Of a DNA stretch of 64,000 nucleotides, positions 1 through 10,668 are shown piece by piece. Position numbers and translations under genes: made by a program. How positions within the stretch are numbered: position 1 is the stretch's first letter; each line of letters begins with the position of its first letter. The notes beneath the pieces were generated by a model. It was not told the DNA's origin and searched no databases. It saw nothing but the letters and a program-made list of their open reading frames with translations. The DNA comes from Cylindrobasidium torrendii FP15055 ss-10 (Eukaryota > Basidiomycota > Agaricomycetes > Agaricales > Physalacriaceae): NCBI GenBank assembly GCA_000934385.1, contig KN880471.1, forward strand, positions 83,093-147,092. The letters run 5' to 3'.

Positions 1-22
1 TCCGCCTAAGGCGCCAGAGGGG

Positions 23-580
23 ATGTCACAGAAAGCTCAAGAGCTGGAGTCGACGATGAATCAGAGGAGAGCGAAGAGGAGAGAAGAGAGGGCACAGAGG
101 CAGATAGACGATCAAAGGACGAGTAGAAATGAAGAACATAGGAGAAGCAGCGCAGAGAGGCCGACGAAGGGTGAGAGGAAGGAGGAGAGGAAGGAAGAAA
201 AGAGAGAGCGGAAAGAGGAGAGAAAAGAAGAGAAGAGAGAGCGAAAAGAGGAAAGGAAAGAGGACAAGAGAGAACGGAAGGAGGAAAGGAGAGAGGACAA
301 GAGAGAACGGAAGGAGGAGAAGAAAGCGATGCGCGAAGAGCGTCGGGATAACCGTCGCGTCGAGCGAGAAGCCAAACCTGTCATGCAACAGATCAACGCC
401 AGAAAGGAGCAGAGCGCGTTCGAGGGTTTGATTTGGCTTGTCGTGCTAACAAACGAACAGGACGCCGCTATCGAACATCGCGAGGTGGCCGATTCTGAAT
501 ATGACTCTCGAGCTCAAGCTCAAGGGCCAGCGAAGTATCATGATGTCGACAACAAGCGTGTCGAAGTTCGAGACTGGTAG
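23..580 (+). CDS. Highly charged KER-repeat protein, hypothetical
   Basis: An open frame of 185 residues starts at the first ATG of the window. I do not recognise a family. Residues 1-115 are almost entirely Lys, Arg and Glu, with a core of four tandem 11-residue repeats of the type KEEKRERKEER (residues 57-100). The i to i+4 spacing of opposite charges predicts a long, stable, uninterrupted single alpha-helix rather than a coiled coil. Residues 116-185 are less biased and carry no recognisable domain. A 35-nt stretch at 426-460 looks like a short intron (GT start, a GCTAAC branch-like site, AACAG end), but splicing it leads quickly to a stop, so I kept the read-through. The open frames on the other strand here are shadows of the repeat. 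Whether the gene is real is uncertain because low-complexity DNA stays open by chance. Confidence 0.45.
   Translation: MSQKAQELESTMNQRRAKRREERAQRQIDDQRTSRNEEHRRSSAERPTKGERKEERKEEKRERKEERKEEKRERKEERKEDKRERKEERREDKRERKEEKKAMREERRDNRRVEREAKPVMQQINARKEQSAFEGLIWLVVLTNEQDAAIEHREVADSEYDSRAQAQGPAKYHDVDNKRVEVRDW
191..322 (+). repeat. Four tandem 33-bp coding repeats
   Basis: Four imperfect 33-bp units lie end to end inside the KER-repeat frame and encode 11-residue units at residues 57-67, 68-78, 79-89 and 90-100. They differ only by conservative changes (E/D, K/R). The bias to purines on the plus strand is extreme. Confidence 0.8.
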
Positions 581-925
581 CTTAGATAGTCCGTTCTTAA
601 GGCCAACCTGCCGGAATTTACATTCATCGCCATTTCATTTCCAGCATTGATTGCGCGGTACACTTCAGACGAACTGGGCGAGGCCAATTCATGATCCTGG
701 GCCATTCACACAAGTAGTTGGTTGTTGCTGTTGTGGCAATGGTACAATTGTGATTTGCGAGCAACCAAAACATCAGACTACACATCGGTGGATAGGGTAG
801 TGCGTAGACTGCAAGCGCTTCTCCATCTGGTCGCGTGAGAACAAGCGCGTTGACATTGACAGTGGCAGAGGACGCCGCGCGATGCGACTGCCCAAGGCTT
901 GACAATGCATGCTAGGTCGATTCGA
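581..925. other. Intergenic, no feature seen
   Basis: This gap lies between the KER-repeat frame and the 3' end of the eL41 gene. It should hold the eL41 3' untranslated region. I see no other feature; the 93-codon minus-strand frame at 624-905 has no family resemblance. Confidence 0.5.
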
Positions 926-1052
926 TTACTCTTCGGGGACAATCAGCGACTGGACATGGGCAAGAAGGATAAGACGCACTGGAGCGGGCTCTCATTTTTC
1001 TGCGCTTGCGCCTGAGACGGCGAGACCTCTTCTTTTTCCACTTATCTCTCAT
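926..1052 (-). CDS. RPL41: Large-subunit ribosomal protein eL41
   Basis: This is the tiny basic protein of the 60S subunit. On the minus strand the exons are 1052-980 and 930-926, separated by a 49-nt intron (GTGCGT donor, GCTGAT branch-like site, GAAG acceptor). Joined, they encode 25 residues starting MRDKWKKKR and ending MRARSK, the standard length and pattern of eL41 in eukaryotes (Trp at position 5, Arg/Lys nearly everywhere else). The intron splits the last Lys codon, so the second coding exon is only 5 nt including the stop. Just upstream of the ATG the sequence also has a good intron end (GCTAAT then CATCAG), with a possible GTGCGT donor 51 nt earlier, suggesting a 5' UTR intron. The gene is shorter than most gene-finder cut-offs and is easily missed. 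Confidence 0.9.
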
Positions 1053-1699
1053 CCTGATGCAGATATTAGCACGATATCGCGAGAGATAGCCAAAGCACGA
1101 CGCACTTGGGTTCGATGTAGTGGAACTTAGGATGACCAACGCCTTCAGATTCGACTAAGGTCACAATGGATCAAAACTGTACAGTTGACGTAATGAGTTC
1201 TCACGGTCTATGACGTGACTAGTGTGGCGCAGTGTCGTAATGTGGGGTCGGTGATATCACCGGGATCGCGGAGAGATTATTGAATTTAATATCACTTTAT
1301 GGATGGTCTGCCAATCCACATATCCAGATGACAGACGAAGCATCCGTATACGTACTCTCTGAATCCCATCACTTTGTCGCGAACTTGTGTTGAAACTGCT
1401 ATAGTTTACTCGCCCCCATATTATCAGAAAGTCCATAAACTGTACACAATGTCGGGCACTCCTCTAAAGATGATCGCGCGCCTATCAATGCAGGTACTTG
1501 TCACATGATCGCGTCACTCCTTGTCGCTTGTCGCGATTTATTGCGAATAAAGCATGGGGTTGTGCCAGCAGGAACCATAGAACACGGCTTCATTCATGAC
1601 TGTCTTTCCACGTTTGGCGGCGTAAAATTTTTCTTTCCATCGAGCTGATGCAACTCGGAATCCACTACGATTATTCATCAACTTTGCATTCCTGCCACC
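1053..1699. other. Divergent intergenic region between eL41 and the EthD-like gene
   Basis: This holds the eL41 promoter and probable 5' UTR intron on the minus strand and the promoter of the EthD-like gene on the plus strand. I see no clear TATA box or other feature. Confidence 0.5.
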
Positions 1700-2462
1700 A
1701 TGAACGTCGCGAACCCAGCTGGAGGTCTTGTATATGTCCTTTCTGAAAATGGAACCAAGTTTAGTGACGATGAACTGACCCGTACGTCTGCCGGCACACT
1801 CTCATTTGACTCGCTACTTATCAGTGGCATCACCAGAATGGTATGAAGAAGGGCACGGTCCCGCCAGGCTCACAGTGGACGGTTATCTCAGTGCACAGCG
1901 CTACCAAGCCATCGACTCCCAAAAGCCAACCTGGCTGATGGTGTACGAAACTACCGACGCCGCTGCCGCCGACTCACCTGCATATGCTGCCCTGCGCGAA
2001 TCGGCTCCAGCGAAGGATGGTGAGGTTCTCAGGAGCCTGAGTTCCTTCAGCAGGCGCATTTACAACCACATTGGCACGTTTGTTCCACCAGAGCCCGACC
2101 CATCCGCCTCTCTTCCAGGGAGGTACCTTCTCAACGTCGAATTTGAGGTCACCGCCGAGATGGAGGCAGAGTTTAACAAATGGTACGAGGAAGAGCACAT
2201 GCCGATGCTTGCACGCGTTCCTGGATGGCTGCGAGGCCGCCGCTTTACCTTCGAGAAGGAGAGCCCAGTTGGGAGAGGCGACGCAGCAGGACAGCCGATC
2301 CTCAAGTACCTTGCCATTCACGAGCTGGAGAACAACAGTTTTGCGGAGACAGAGGAGTTCAAGGCGGCAGTGAGTACCCCTTGGCGCGCCCGGGTGGCAG
2401 AGGGTATCACAGGAAAGTCGATGCGCACATTCAAGTTGACCAGGGTCATCGAAAAGTCGTAG
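1700..2462 (+). CDS. EthD-like dimeric alpha/beta-barrel protein
   Basis: The exons are 1700-1781 and 1825-2462, with a 43-nt intron, giving 239 residues. The splice joins the frame so that a conserved block (ELTLASPEWYEEGHGPARL) reads through the junction, which supports both sites. The protein has two similar halves of about 100 residues. Each carries a WYEEGHxPARL or WYEEEHMPMLARVPGW type motif, as in two fused ferredoxin-like (EthD/DABB-type) domains. Members of this group are small cytosolic proteins related to EthD and stress-responsive alpha/beta-barrel proteins. Their substrates are mostly unknown, so I give no reaction. There is no signal peptide or membrane segment. The alternative of starting at an internal ATG at 1806 would lose the first strand of the fold. 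Confidence 0.75.
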
Positions 2463-3139
2463 TCACGCAGAAAGCTTGTTCGTGGGTTGAGGGTAGGCGT
2501 CTGCGTAATCATCAACCGAATACGACGAGGTCGGAGGTTTTACTGTTTGAGGGAACCTAGTAAGATCCTTGTCACTATGAACGACAATCATCCATACTCC
2601 AGGCTGTGCTGTTTTAGCGCACCATGGCGAGTACTGGGGCCCCTCCTGAAGGCCTGACTGGCCACGAAAAGTATGTACCGGGCGCCAGCGCTCAATGTCT
2701 ATCACTGGTGAGTCGTGATGACCTGACTGAGCGCTCCAAATGTCGCACTCCGCCAAATTGACCCCTTGCACGAAAATTGCCATTCTGCAGGAACTATATC
2801 CTCCCCAAGTATTCCCACTCACTAGAGCCATTGCATTTGGCTTTCCACTTGTGTCGACTCCGGCTGTGCACCGACAATCTCCTGAGTCCTCACCGCCACC
2901 ACCTTGCGTCGAAAAGAGCGCTGTTTGAGGTTGCGGAATGCAACTGCCAGACCAGCACGTGTCGGCACTCACACAGGAGATGTCACTTGCCAGCGCACTG
3001 CCTGGACAAATCCGTAACGGTATAAATACCAGCATGTTTTTGTGTCACAAACTCGTTCATTTTCTGTCCCTTTCTTGACGCCAGCTTGAGGGTCACTCTT
3101 CAAGCCACTTTGTTGTCTTTTTTTCTTCCTTCGGCAACG
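2463..3139. other. Intergenic region upstream of the M35 protease
   Basis: This holds the 3' end of the EthD-like transcript and the protease promoter. Open frames on both strands show no family resemblance. The only motif I can support is the TATA box listed separately. Confidence 0.5.
3021..3028 (+). promoter_or_regulatory. TATA box of the M35 protease gene
   Basis: TATAAATA lies 112 bp before the protease ATG, at the right distance for initiation near 3050-3060. Confidence 0.6.
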
Positions 3140-4367
3140 ATGTTTTCTTCTACTTCTTCCATCATCGTGTTTGCCCTAGGCCTCGCCACCTCTGCATCCG
3201 CCGGCCTCACTCTGTCTCTCAGCGGCGCCGACGCAGTGCACGACGTCTCAACATTCGCGGTCGACGCTACTTTGACCAACACTGGCCCTGACGCCCTCAA
3301 ACTCCTTCGCGACCCCCACACCCTCCTGTCTGCATTCCCTGGATCAGCCAAGAAATTCCACGTCCGGAATAGTGAGGGACAGAGTCCAGAGTTCAACGGC
3401 GCGTTTGTCAAGTACAGCAGCGAGGTTGCCAAAAGCCGTCACAGCGCGGTCAAGGTGCTCCAGCCCGGAGAGAGCATTACCGTCACCCACAACTGTGTGT
3501 CATCTTTCTCCCTTACTTTATCGCTGATACCTGACTGTATAATCTTATAGTGGGTCGCTCGTACAACTTCACGTCCACGGGTGAATCGGAATACGATGTG
3601 CACCCGAAGACCTCTTTCAGTGTCGTTGATTCGGACGGTCAAGTCAAGACGGTTAATGCTACAGTCGTGAACACAGACGCGAAGCTTCAGACGCGTATCG
3701 TTGGTGGACGCCTCGTGTTACCCCGCGACTACAACGGCATGCGCAGGAGGGCTGGATACAACGAGTGTTCGAGCGACGAGAAAGATCTCATTGATGCGGG
3801 CATTAAGGCTGCACAGAAGTACGCCCAAAATGCTAGCATGTACGTTCTCTAGTATTTCCATGCAAGCGTACTACTGATATGCTGTCTAGTTATCTCAACA
3901 AGACAACCAAGGCCACGCCTCGCTTCGAAACATGGTTCGGCAAGTACTCTACTGCGCACCACAAGAATGTCACAACGCATTTCAACAACATGCTCAAGCA
4001 CCCGTACAAGAGCTACACTTATGATTGCACTCCTTGCGAAGACGACCTTGCTGATGCGTTTGCCTACGTCTACCCTGATGAGTACGTCGTCCATGATCTG
4101 CAAGATGGATGATTGCTAACAAATACCTTTAGGATCTCGACCATCCACCTCTGCGGCTCGTTCTGGACAGCCAACGCGACCGGCACTGATTCCCGCGGCG
4201 GAACACTTGTTCATGAATCCTCCCACTTCACGCTCATCGCTGGAACGGACGACCATGCTTACGGTCACGAACTGGCGAAGGAGCTCGCACTGAACAACAC
4301 CGCTTTCGCCATCATGAACGCCGACAGCCACGAATACTTTGCAGAAAACGACCCGGCACTGAAGTAG
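3140..4367 (+). CDS. Secreted M35 metalloendopeptidase (deuterolysin / peptidyl-Lys type)
   Basis: The exons are 3140-3494, 3551-3839, 3890-4081 and 4133-4367, encoding 356 residues. The start gives a signal peptide (about residues 1-20, ending in an Ala-Ser-Ala-type site). A propeptide-like beta-rich region (to about residue 175) precedes the catalytic domain. The zinc site is HESSH at residues 306-310, followed by GTDDHAYG at 316-323, whose Asp319 is the third ligand. That is the aspzincin signature of family M35. Cysteines flank the domain (CSSDE, CTPCED, LCGSFW). Related basidiomycete enzymes cut before Lys and are secreted as zymogens for protein foraging. Specificity cannot be read from this sequence alone. 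All three introns are 50-56 nt and keep the family alignment continuous. Confidence 0.93.
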
Positions 4368-4755
4368 ACTAATGATTGATGTATTTATACTAATGACTTG
4401 ACATGGACTTGGACTTGTACGCACTACGTGACTTTGTCTTTTAAACTGTACTGCAGACTGGAAGTACAAATCACTAGGGTTCTATGAGATTATTGTGCGA
4501 TACCAAAATTCCAGCACAAAAATTGCTTCAAAGTGGTTCTTCCGGCTTTCACGCTAACCCAACCGAATGATGTCCGTGGTAAAGCTGAAGCGCTGAAGTG
4601 TGACTGGGTTTGTAAAATATACATGGGTTAGTGAGCACCGAAGGCAGCGCATTGTGAAGCCTGCAATAGCAACTGTTCCCTATCTACGCCAACAGACCTT
4701 GTGAAAAGGGCATTGCTTGCATAGATGTGGCATCTATATAATAATGATAAATGGA
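4368..4755. other. Convergent 3' regions
   Basis: This lies between the stop codons of the M35 protease (plus) and VPS15 (minus). It holds only their 3' untranslated regions, and I see nothing else. Confidence 0.5.
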
Positions 4756-7700
4756 CTATGTATCGCTCGGCTCCACTCTCCAGACTTTCAGCACGCCTGC
4801 TCTATCACCGCTGACGATGCCTCCTCTGAACGGCGAATCTATACACAATAAGGCGGTAACCACGTCTTGGTGCGCCTTGAGTAAGTTGTGCTGAGCACTT
4901 GTGATGAGGGACATGCGCTGCGGTGGCCGATTTCCATGGCTAGCTGGACTGGGTGTCGGCCATGTCTCGACGAAAGTCGTACTGTTCGCATCCTCTTGCA
5001 CAGAGCTGCACATGATCATGAGCTACGTTCATACTATTCGAACTGACATACCTGTATGCTGGTTTGTCCGTCTCCGTCTCCAAGCCATTGAGCACACAAG
5101 ACCGCTCCGGGCGCCCCATATCCCAGAAGCGAATTTTGCAGTCTTCCGAGCCTGTGATCATGAATCCTCGCAACCCGCTTCTCTGAGATGGTCCTGCGCC
5201 CGAATCCAGGCCACTGTCGAAAAGCTCGCCACGATGCTGATGCCCTCCGAACTCTGTCCCCACAACCAACGTCCGGACATCTGGTGCCGTCGAAGGCTTC
5301 ACCACCCCCTCGTCTGACACTGTACCAGTAACACCGCCTGTAGATGCCATCTGGTATTGCCTTACTAGAGAGGCAATGGCGTCCGCCGCCGTATTGTTTG
5401 CATCAACGCCCGTCATCGTCACTGCTTTGACCGGTGCCAAATCAGAGGCCATTCGCGTCACAAACGTATCCACTAAGACAGACGCCTCAATGTCCCACAC
5501 TTCTACCAAGTTCGTCAACTCAGTCCGGCTTCCACCAGTTGTGGCTTCAATGGCGACCATCACATATTTGCCCTTGCCCTTCGTCGGGTGTAGAACACAC
5601 TGGTGAATGCGCACCGACCGTCCCACTGAGGCAACACCCACATGCCAACTCTTCAGCAACAACCCAAAGCGTCGATCCCAGAGTGTCAGGATACCCGTCG
5701 ATGTTCCGACTAAAACCCATGTCCTCTTCTTGTCAACACACATAGCAGTTATAGGCCCATGGTGCCGTGGATTCTGCATCCTCTGGGTAATCGCCATTGT
5801 TCGCAGGTCGAGTACCGCGATAAGAGAGTGTGTTGTTGCGTAAACAAGGTTGGACGTTGTGTCTGAGTCCAATTATATGAGCTTGACCGCTCGTATGAGG
5901 AAGAAACAGACTAACCAGTGTTGTAATGGAACATGCACGTAATATACTCCTCTGGCATATCAACGCGGTGCTCCCGCACGACCTGCAGCTTCCCATACTT
6001 TGGTAAGGTTCCGCTCTGCGAAATGTGTACCCGGACGACATGGAGGCTACCATCATCGGCCGCGCTGGCAAAACAGTGAACACCTTCAAGGATGCACACG
6101 CATTTGACTTTCGCGTGATGCTGGGTATAGCTATGCCGTGGCTTGCTGGTAACGTTTCTTTCTAATCTTGCGGTATCCCAGACCTTGACGGTCCTGTCAT
6201 CCGAGGCTGAGACGAAGAACATATGGTCGGGGGACACTGCCAGTCCCGTAATCGCGTCCCCATGAGATGTCAAGTTCGCTACTAACACTGAGTCCATTCG
6301 TTTCGAGGATCCATCTCTCGACGTGAAGCTGGGTCTGACAGGATTTCGTCGCCGCACCGGGCCCTCGTGAACCCTTGGTCCAAAGTCATTTTGGAGCTCA
6401 CGATTGTTGTCCAGATACAGGTTCTCAAGCAGGTTGTTAATCCCAGGTTCTTGACCATCTGTCGGGGCGATCAGTATTAGGGACACTTTGGTCACCAAGA
6501 ACCACTGACCGTACGTCGATATCTTTAGCCCACTTGGGTGTGATGGTGGTCCCAATGGCCGAATCGTGCCCGACATCGAGAGTGGTGACACCCCTCCCAT
6601 TCTCTCTGGAGAACCATCCGACCTTAGCTTCACATGCACCCCCTCCAACACGCCCGCGACATTGGTCTTGAACGCTCCTACCTCCGCTACCGTCTTCTGT
6701 CCACCTAGACTGCCCACCTGTAGTCGGCTGGGCGGCCTTGCAGCTGAAGTTGTCACAGAGAGCACTGACTCGGTCGGACTCCCGGGGCGCGGAGACGCCA
6801 TTGCCATTGCTGCCAGGGATATTGACGAGGGAGGTGGCTGTGGTATGAGCGGAGAGCTTGGTCTTCCCTCACGCGGGACACCTAAGGAAGACGCCGACCC
6901 GTTGATGGTCGCCAGTCTTCGCCTTAGATCTTCGAACGGTGCACCAGGGACAGGCGGAAATTCGGCACTTGAAATTCGATGAGGCGACGCAGGGTTTGGG
7001 CTTCCCATTGGCGTGGCTCTCCTTGACTGGATTGCTCGCAATGGAGCGACAGGATCGGGTCCGCGTGATTTCAGAAAAACGGTTTGAGGAGTGACGCCGA
7101 GCTTGGTGAGTTCGACAGCACCGATAGTTTGAAGGCTGCCTTGATTGTCTAGCACTGACCCAGGACGCGACGCGAAGCTGTAGTTCGAGTAAGCAACCGC
7201 GTTCAGCACGAAAAACAAACACCTTGCCTCGAGTTGGCATTGGCAAGCTTGATAATATAATCCCTCATAGCCAGTAGCTTCGACTCATCGGCAGAGCTCA
7301 TCCCGAGCTGATAGAGTTTGTTCAATTGTACTTCATCCCTGCAAATTGTTAGAACAACCATCATCAGAGAGCGACCAACATACTCCTCTGATCTAGTCTT
7401 GAGGACAGAACCCGTAGACTTTCTTATGGACATTACGCTCTCCCTTGGAGAATCTTTGTTCGCCTTCTTTGCGCCTCGCCAGAACGGGCTTCTTTCAGCC
7501 TTCATCGCCCACTGCACAGCAGCGTCGAAGATTTGCCGAGGTATCTGGGAGCACTGTCAATGGACAATATTGCTGCAGGAAGTTGGACGCACGGGGGGCT
7601 TCATCGCGAACAACAAGCTCTGCTCGTCGATTGTCGAGATGTCTGACTTCAAGAAGCTCCTTAGTGATGGATATACAATACACCATACATCGCTATCCGG

Positions 7701-10299
7701 GAGGTGCTTGGCTGCAGATGCAATGAACGATGCCGCGCCCTGTCTGATCCAAATATTGGGATGGTATAGAAATCCCAGGGTTGCACTGATCAATTCCCAG
7801 ATACGCATTTTCTGGAAAAGACCGAGAGTGCAAAGGCTAGTTAACGACGCCAGCACCTTGGTCACGACAGTCTCCTCGACATCTACGCTTGCCTCAGCGT
7901 CGTCTCGCAAACAGAACAAATGGGCTCACCAGAGAGGGCTTGCACCATCAGGGGAAGGATGTACTCGTCCAAGCTTCGCCCACCTGCACACGCAGCGACA
8001 TCAACGATGCTTTCAAAAAAGCTATGGCGCAAGACCCAGTCGCGGTCATTGAGGTAGGTTATCATGTGACTGAGCAGCACATCATTCGTTTTCTGTTTGC
8101 CCAAGAAAATGCACAGGTAAGAGATATCGTGCAATATGGCGCGCTTGACAATGCTTGATGGGTCCATCAGTAGTGCCGAGATGTGGTCTTGTATTCCAAG
8201 CTGAAGCTCCTGCACGCTAGCATCGTAGGAAACCTGAGTGGCCGGTCAGCACGACGCATTCGATGTAATGGGAAAGCATGCCTCAAAGTTCGCGTTTTCG
8301 AATTCCTGAGCCTCGGGAGATAATTTGAATGTTCCGTGAGCTTTCAGTGCTTGCCCCATCTCCAAGTATCGCATAGCAGTAGTTGCCAGTTGCGCAATAC
8401 ATTGAGCGTACATTGCTCGTACTGATACCTCTGGATCCTGGACCAGGTTTTGGCAGTTGGGCACGATATACTCCGGGAAAATAGAGGCATTCGAAGGTGT
8501 GATCACTGTCACCATCATCAGCTGCAGGAGTTTAGTGTAAGACTGCAGTGCCGCAGGAATCCACCTACAACTTGGATCATGGTCCGTAATGCTGCTGAGC
8601 GCACGACCGCGGCCTCATCGTGGAACATTTCAACAAGGTAAGGGACCATCCTATCAAGTTTAGCCTCGTCGGTAAGGTGCGGAGCAAGCGCGAGGAAGAC
8701 ATCGAGCCCATGAATTTTCAAGCTTGGGAGCGCGCAATTGCGAATGTTGGCCGTCATAAGCGCCAGAATGATAAGGGCAGGCCCGTCTATCAATTCTCAG
8801 AACGGGTTGGATTCAAGGCAAGATTACCCTACCCTCCGCAGGTGCATTTCGCACGCCGTCAACGGATGTCTGTAGTTTGCTGTCGTGGTTTGGAACGAAT
8901 AGTTCAACGGGAAGAACATCCTGGAATGGCTTCGATGTAACGGCAAATGTGTTGTAGTCAACCTTCACGTCCATGACTGTTTCTTCAAGGGACTCCGGTA
9001 TGAGATACGGTACGACACTCTCGTAGTCGGCCCAAATACGTTGTATACGGCGATCTGAATCATTCGGTAGGGCCTCCTGTGTGGTTTCGACCACTAATGG
9101 ATTGGCCGTTCGAGGCGGAAGGACAGGTGTTGAATGCGTCGAATTTGCGGCCTTGAAGGGCGATTCGGTGGGCAGCTCGTTCACCGTCGCTACATAGTTG
9201 TGGAGGAAGCTGAAGAAACATTCTGGAAAGACACTACCGCGCGCCGTGAGCAGTAAAGTGTCGAAAGTGGGCCGAGCGGTTGGCTCGAGATTGATCATTT
9301 CGAGGATCAGATTCTACTGTCCGACATGAGAAGGTATAACACCGGAAGAACAAGCAACACACCCGAATACCTTCGTCCTCAATGTTGGCCAACGCGCCAT
9401 CGACATGGTACTCGCCTTCACGGTACTTGAACAGCTGGCTGAGCGTGAACAGTGGTGCGCCTTCGAGGAACAGTTCTGCGATAACACAACCGACACTGAA
9501 GCAGTCCATGGCCTCCGTAACCTTGCCGTCCCTACGCCCTTCTGAATCTTCAAGCAGGCGTGATTTCTTGGCGCTTATATCGGGGTTGTCTGCGGCTGTA
9601 TAAAAGCGCTCCGGTGCAATATAGCAGATTCGCCGTCCGGAGGTATCGAAGAAGAAGGAGAATTCAGATGGGTCGTCCAACGGTAGATATGTGGGCTTGA
9701 ACGAGGCAAAGTCGGTCACATAGACCCAATTCCAGGATGTAACAAGCACATTCTCCGATTTGATGTCACCGTGGAACACCTTGCGGTTTCGGGCGTCTCG
9801 CAGAGCGGTGATGAGCTGGAAAGCTATCCACTTCTTCTCGATATGGCTGAGGAACGGACGCGTACTAATGCGGTCGTATAGGTTGCTAGCCATCCACTGC
9901 CTGACGAGATATCCTGCCTTGTCGGTTTCCACAAAGGACTGGTAGTTGTAAACATTGGGGATATCGGCCAAGGAGTCCCGTTCCGCTGCGTCCTCTCAGT
10001 GCTAGGCAGACGGGAGCATGCACATCACGCACATTTCAGTCTACGATGGTAGTTACGCAGGCTGAGTCCAGGGTCGGGTTTCACAAATATCTTGACCACA
10101 AGGAATCCATTGGCGTGGCGGCACTTTGCGGTCTTGATGAAGCGGGCAGAGCCAATGCTGGTTAAGTCAGTACATGTCATACTTGCCTTCGGATTGCGCA
10201 CCTCTTCTCATATACAACATCTCCGCCCAGTTCAAGCACATAAGAGTCAAGTGCACCAGTCGTACGCGTCAATGTCGAGCCAGATTGTGTGTTGCCCAT
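4756..10299 (-). CDS. VPS15: VPS15, regulatory protein kinase of the class III PI3-kinase complex
   Basis: The 14 exons (minus strand) are 10299-10202, 10157-10033, 9985-9363, 9313-8833, 8786-8569, 8521-8282, 8233-7930, 7882-7593, 7553-7384, 7338-7228, 7177-6510, 6458-5916, 5862-5052 and 5005-4756, giving 1643 residues. The N-terminus MGNTQSG is the N-myristoylation signal typical of Vps15. A kinase-like domain (about 25-330) has the family's hallmarks: [10 protein letters not shown], then TDFASFKP instead of DFG, and IAPERFY. HEAT-type helical repeats follow (about 380-780), then a Ser/Pro-rich linker, and a C-terminal WD40 propeller from about residue 1150. Vps15 anchors Vps34 on endosomes and autophagic membranes. 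Two introns (8234-8281 and 7178-7227) appear to use GC donors. The gene diverges from the VWA8-like gene across 369 bp. Confidence 0.94.
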
Positions 10300-10668
10300 C
10301 TCCCGCCGTCATGGAGTAAGGTCAAGTCGAAGCTGAGGCTTCGAGTCTCCCGCTGATCGGACCGTATGACCGGCCTACATGCACTCAAGACGGATGTACT
10401 TAGTGCTTGGAATCGACGTCGAAGAGCGTACTATTCCAAAACGACGTGCACTATACGCAAATTAGCCCGTCTTCTGCAATTACTATTGGCAACCGCTTCA
10501 TTACAATCAACTTATGGGTGCTTTGACCATGCAAGACGTGTGATAAACACGATCGTCGGAGCCGGCAATTGGTTAGCTTTGCAATGTCATGTTACTCGAT
10601 GCTGGTACCCGGACAGCTTACTCTTTGCACTCTCATTCTCACCGCCAGCAGCTCGAGCTCTGCGTAGA
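10300..10668. promoter_or_regulatory. Divergent promoter region, VPS15 and VWA8-like gene
   Basis: The region separates the two start codons and must serve both genes. I see no TATA box. An open frame continues upstream of the VWA8 start as far as 10366. Confidence 0.5.

Noticed and set aside
26..431. Minus-strand and other-frame ORFs over the KER repeat (Leu/Phe- or Ser-rich)
   Set aside because: They are shadows of purine-rich repeat DNA, which stays open in several frames.
10366..10668. Upstream extension of the VWA8-like protein to an ATG at 10366
   Set aside because: The extra 101 residues have no conserved features and would occupy most of the promoter shared with VPS15. The start at 10669 gives a mitochondrial-type N-terminus.
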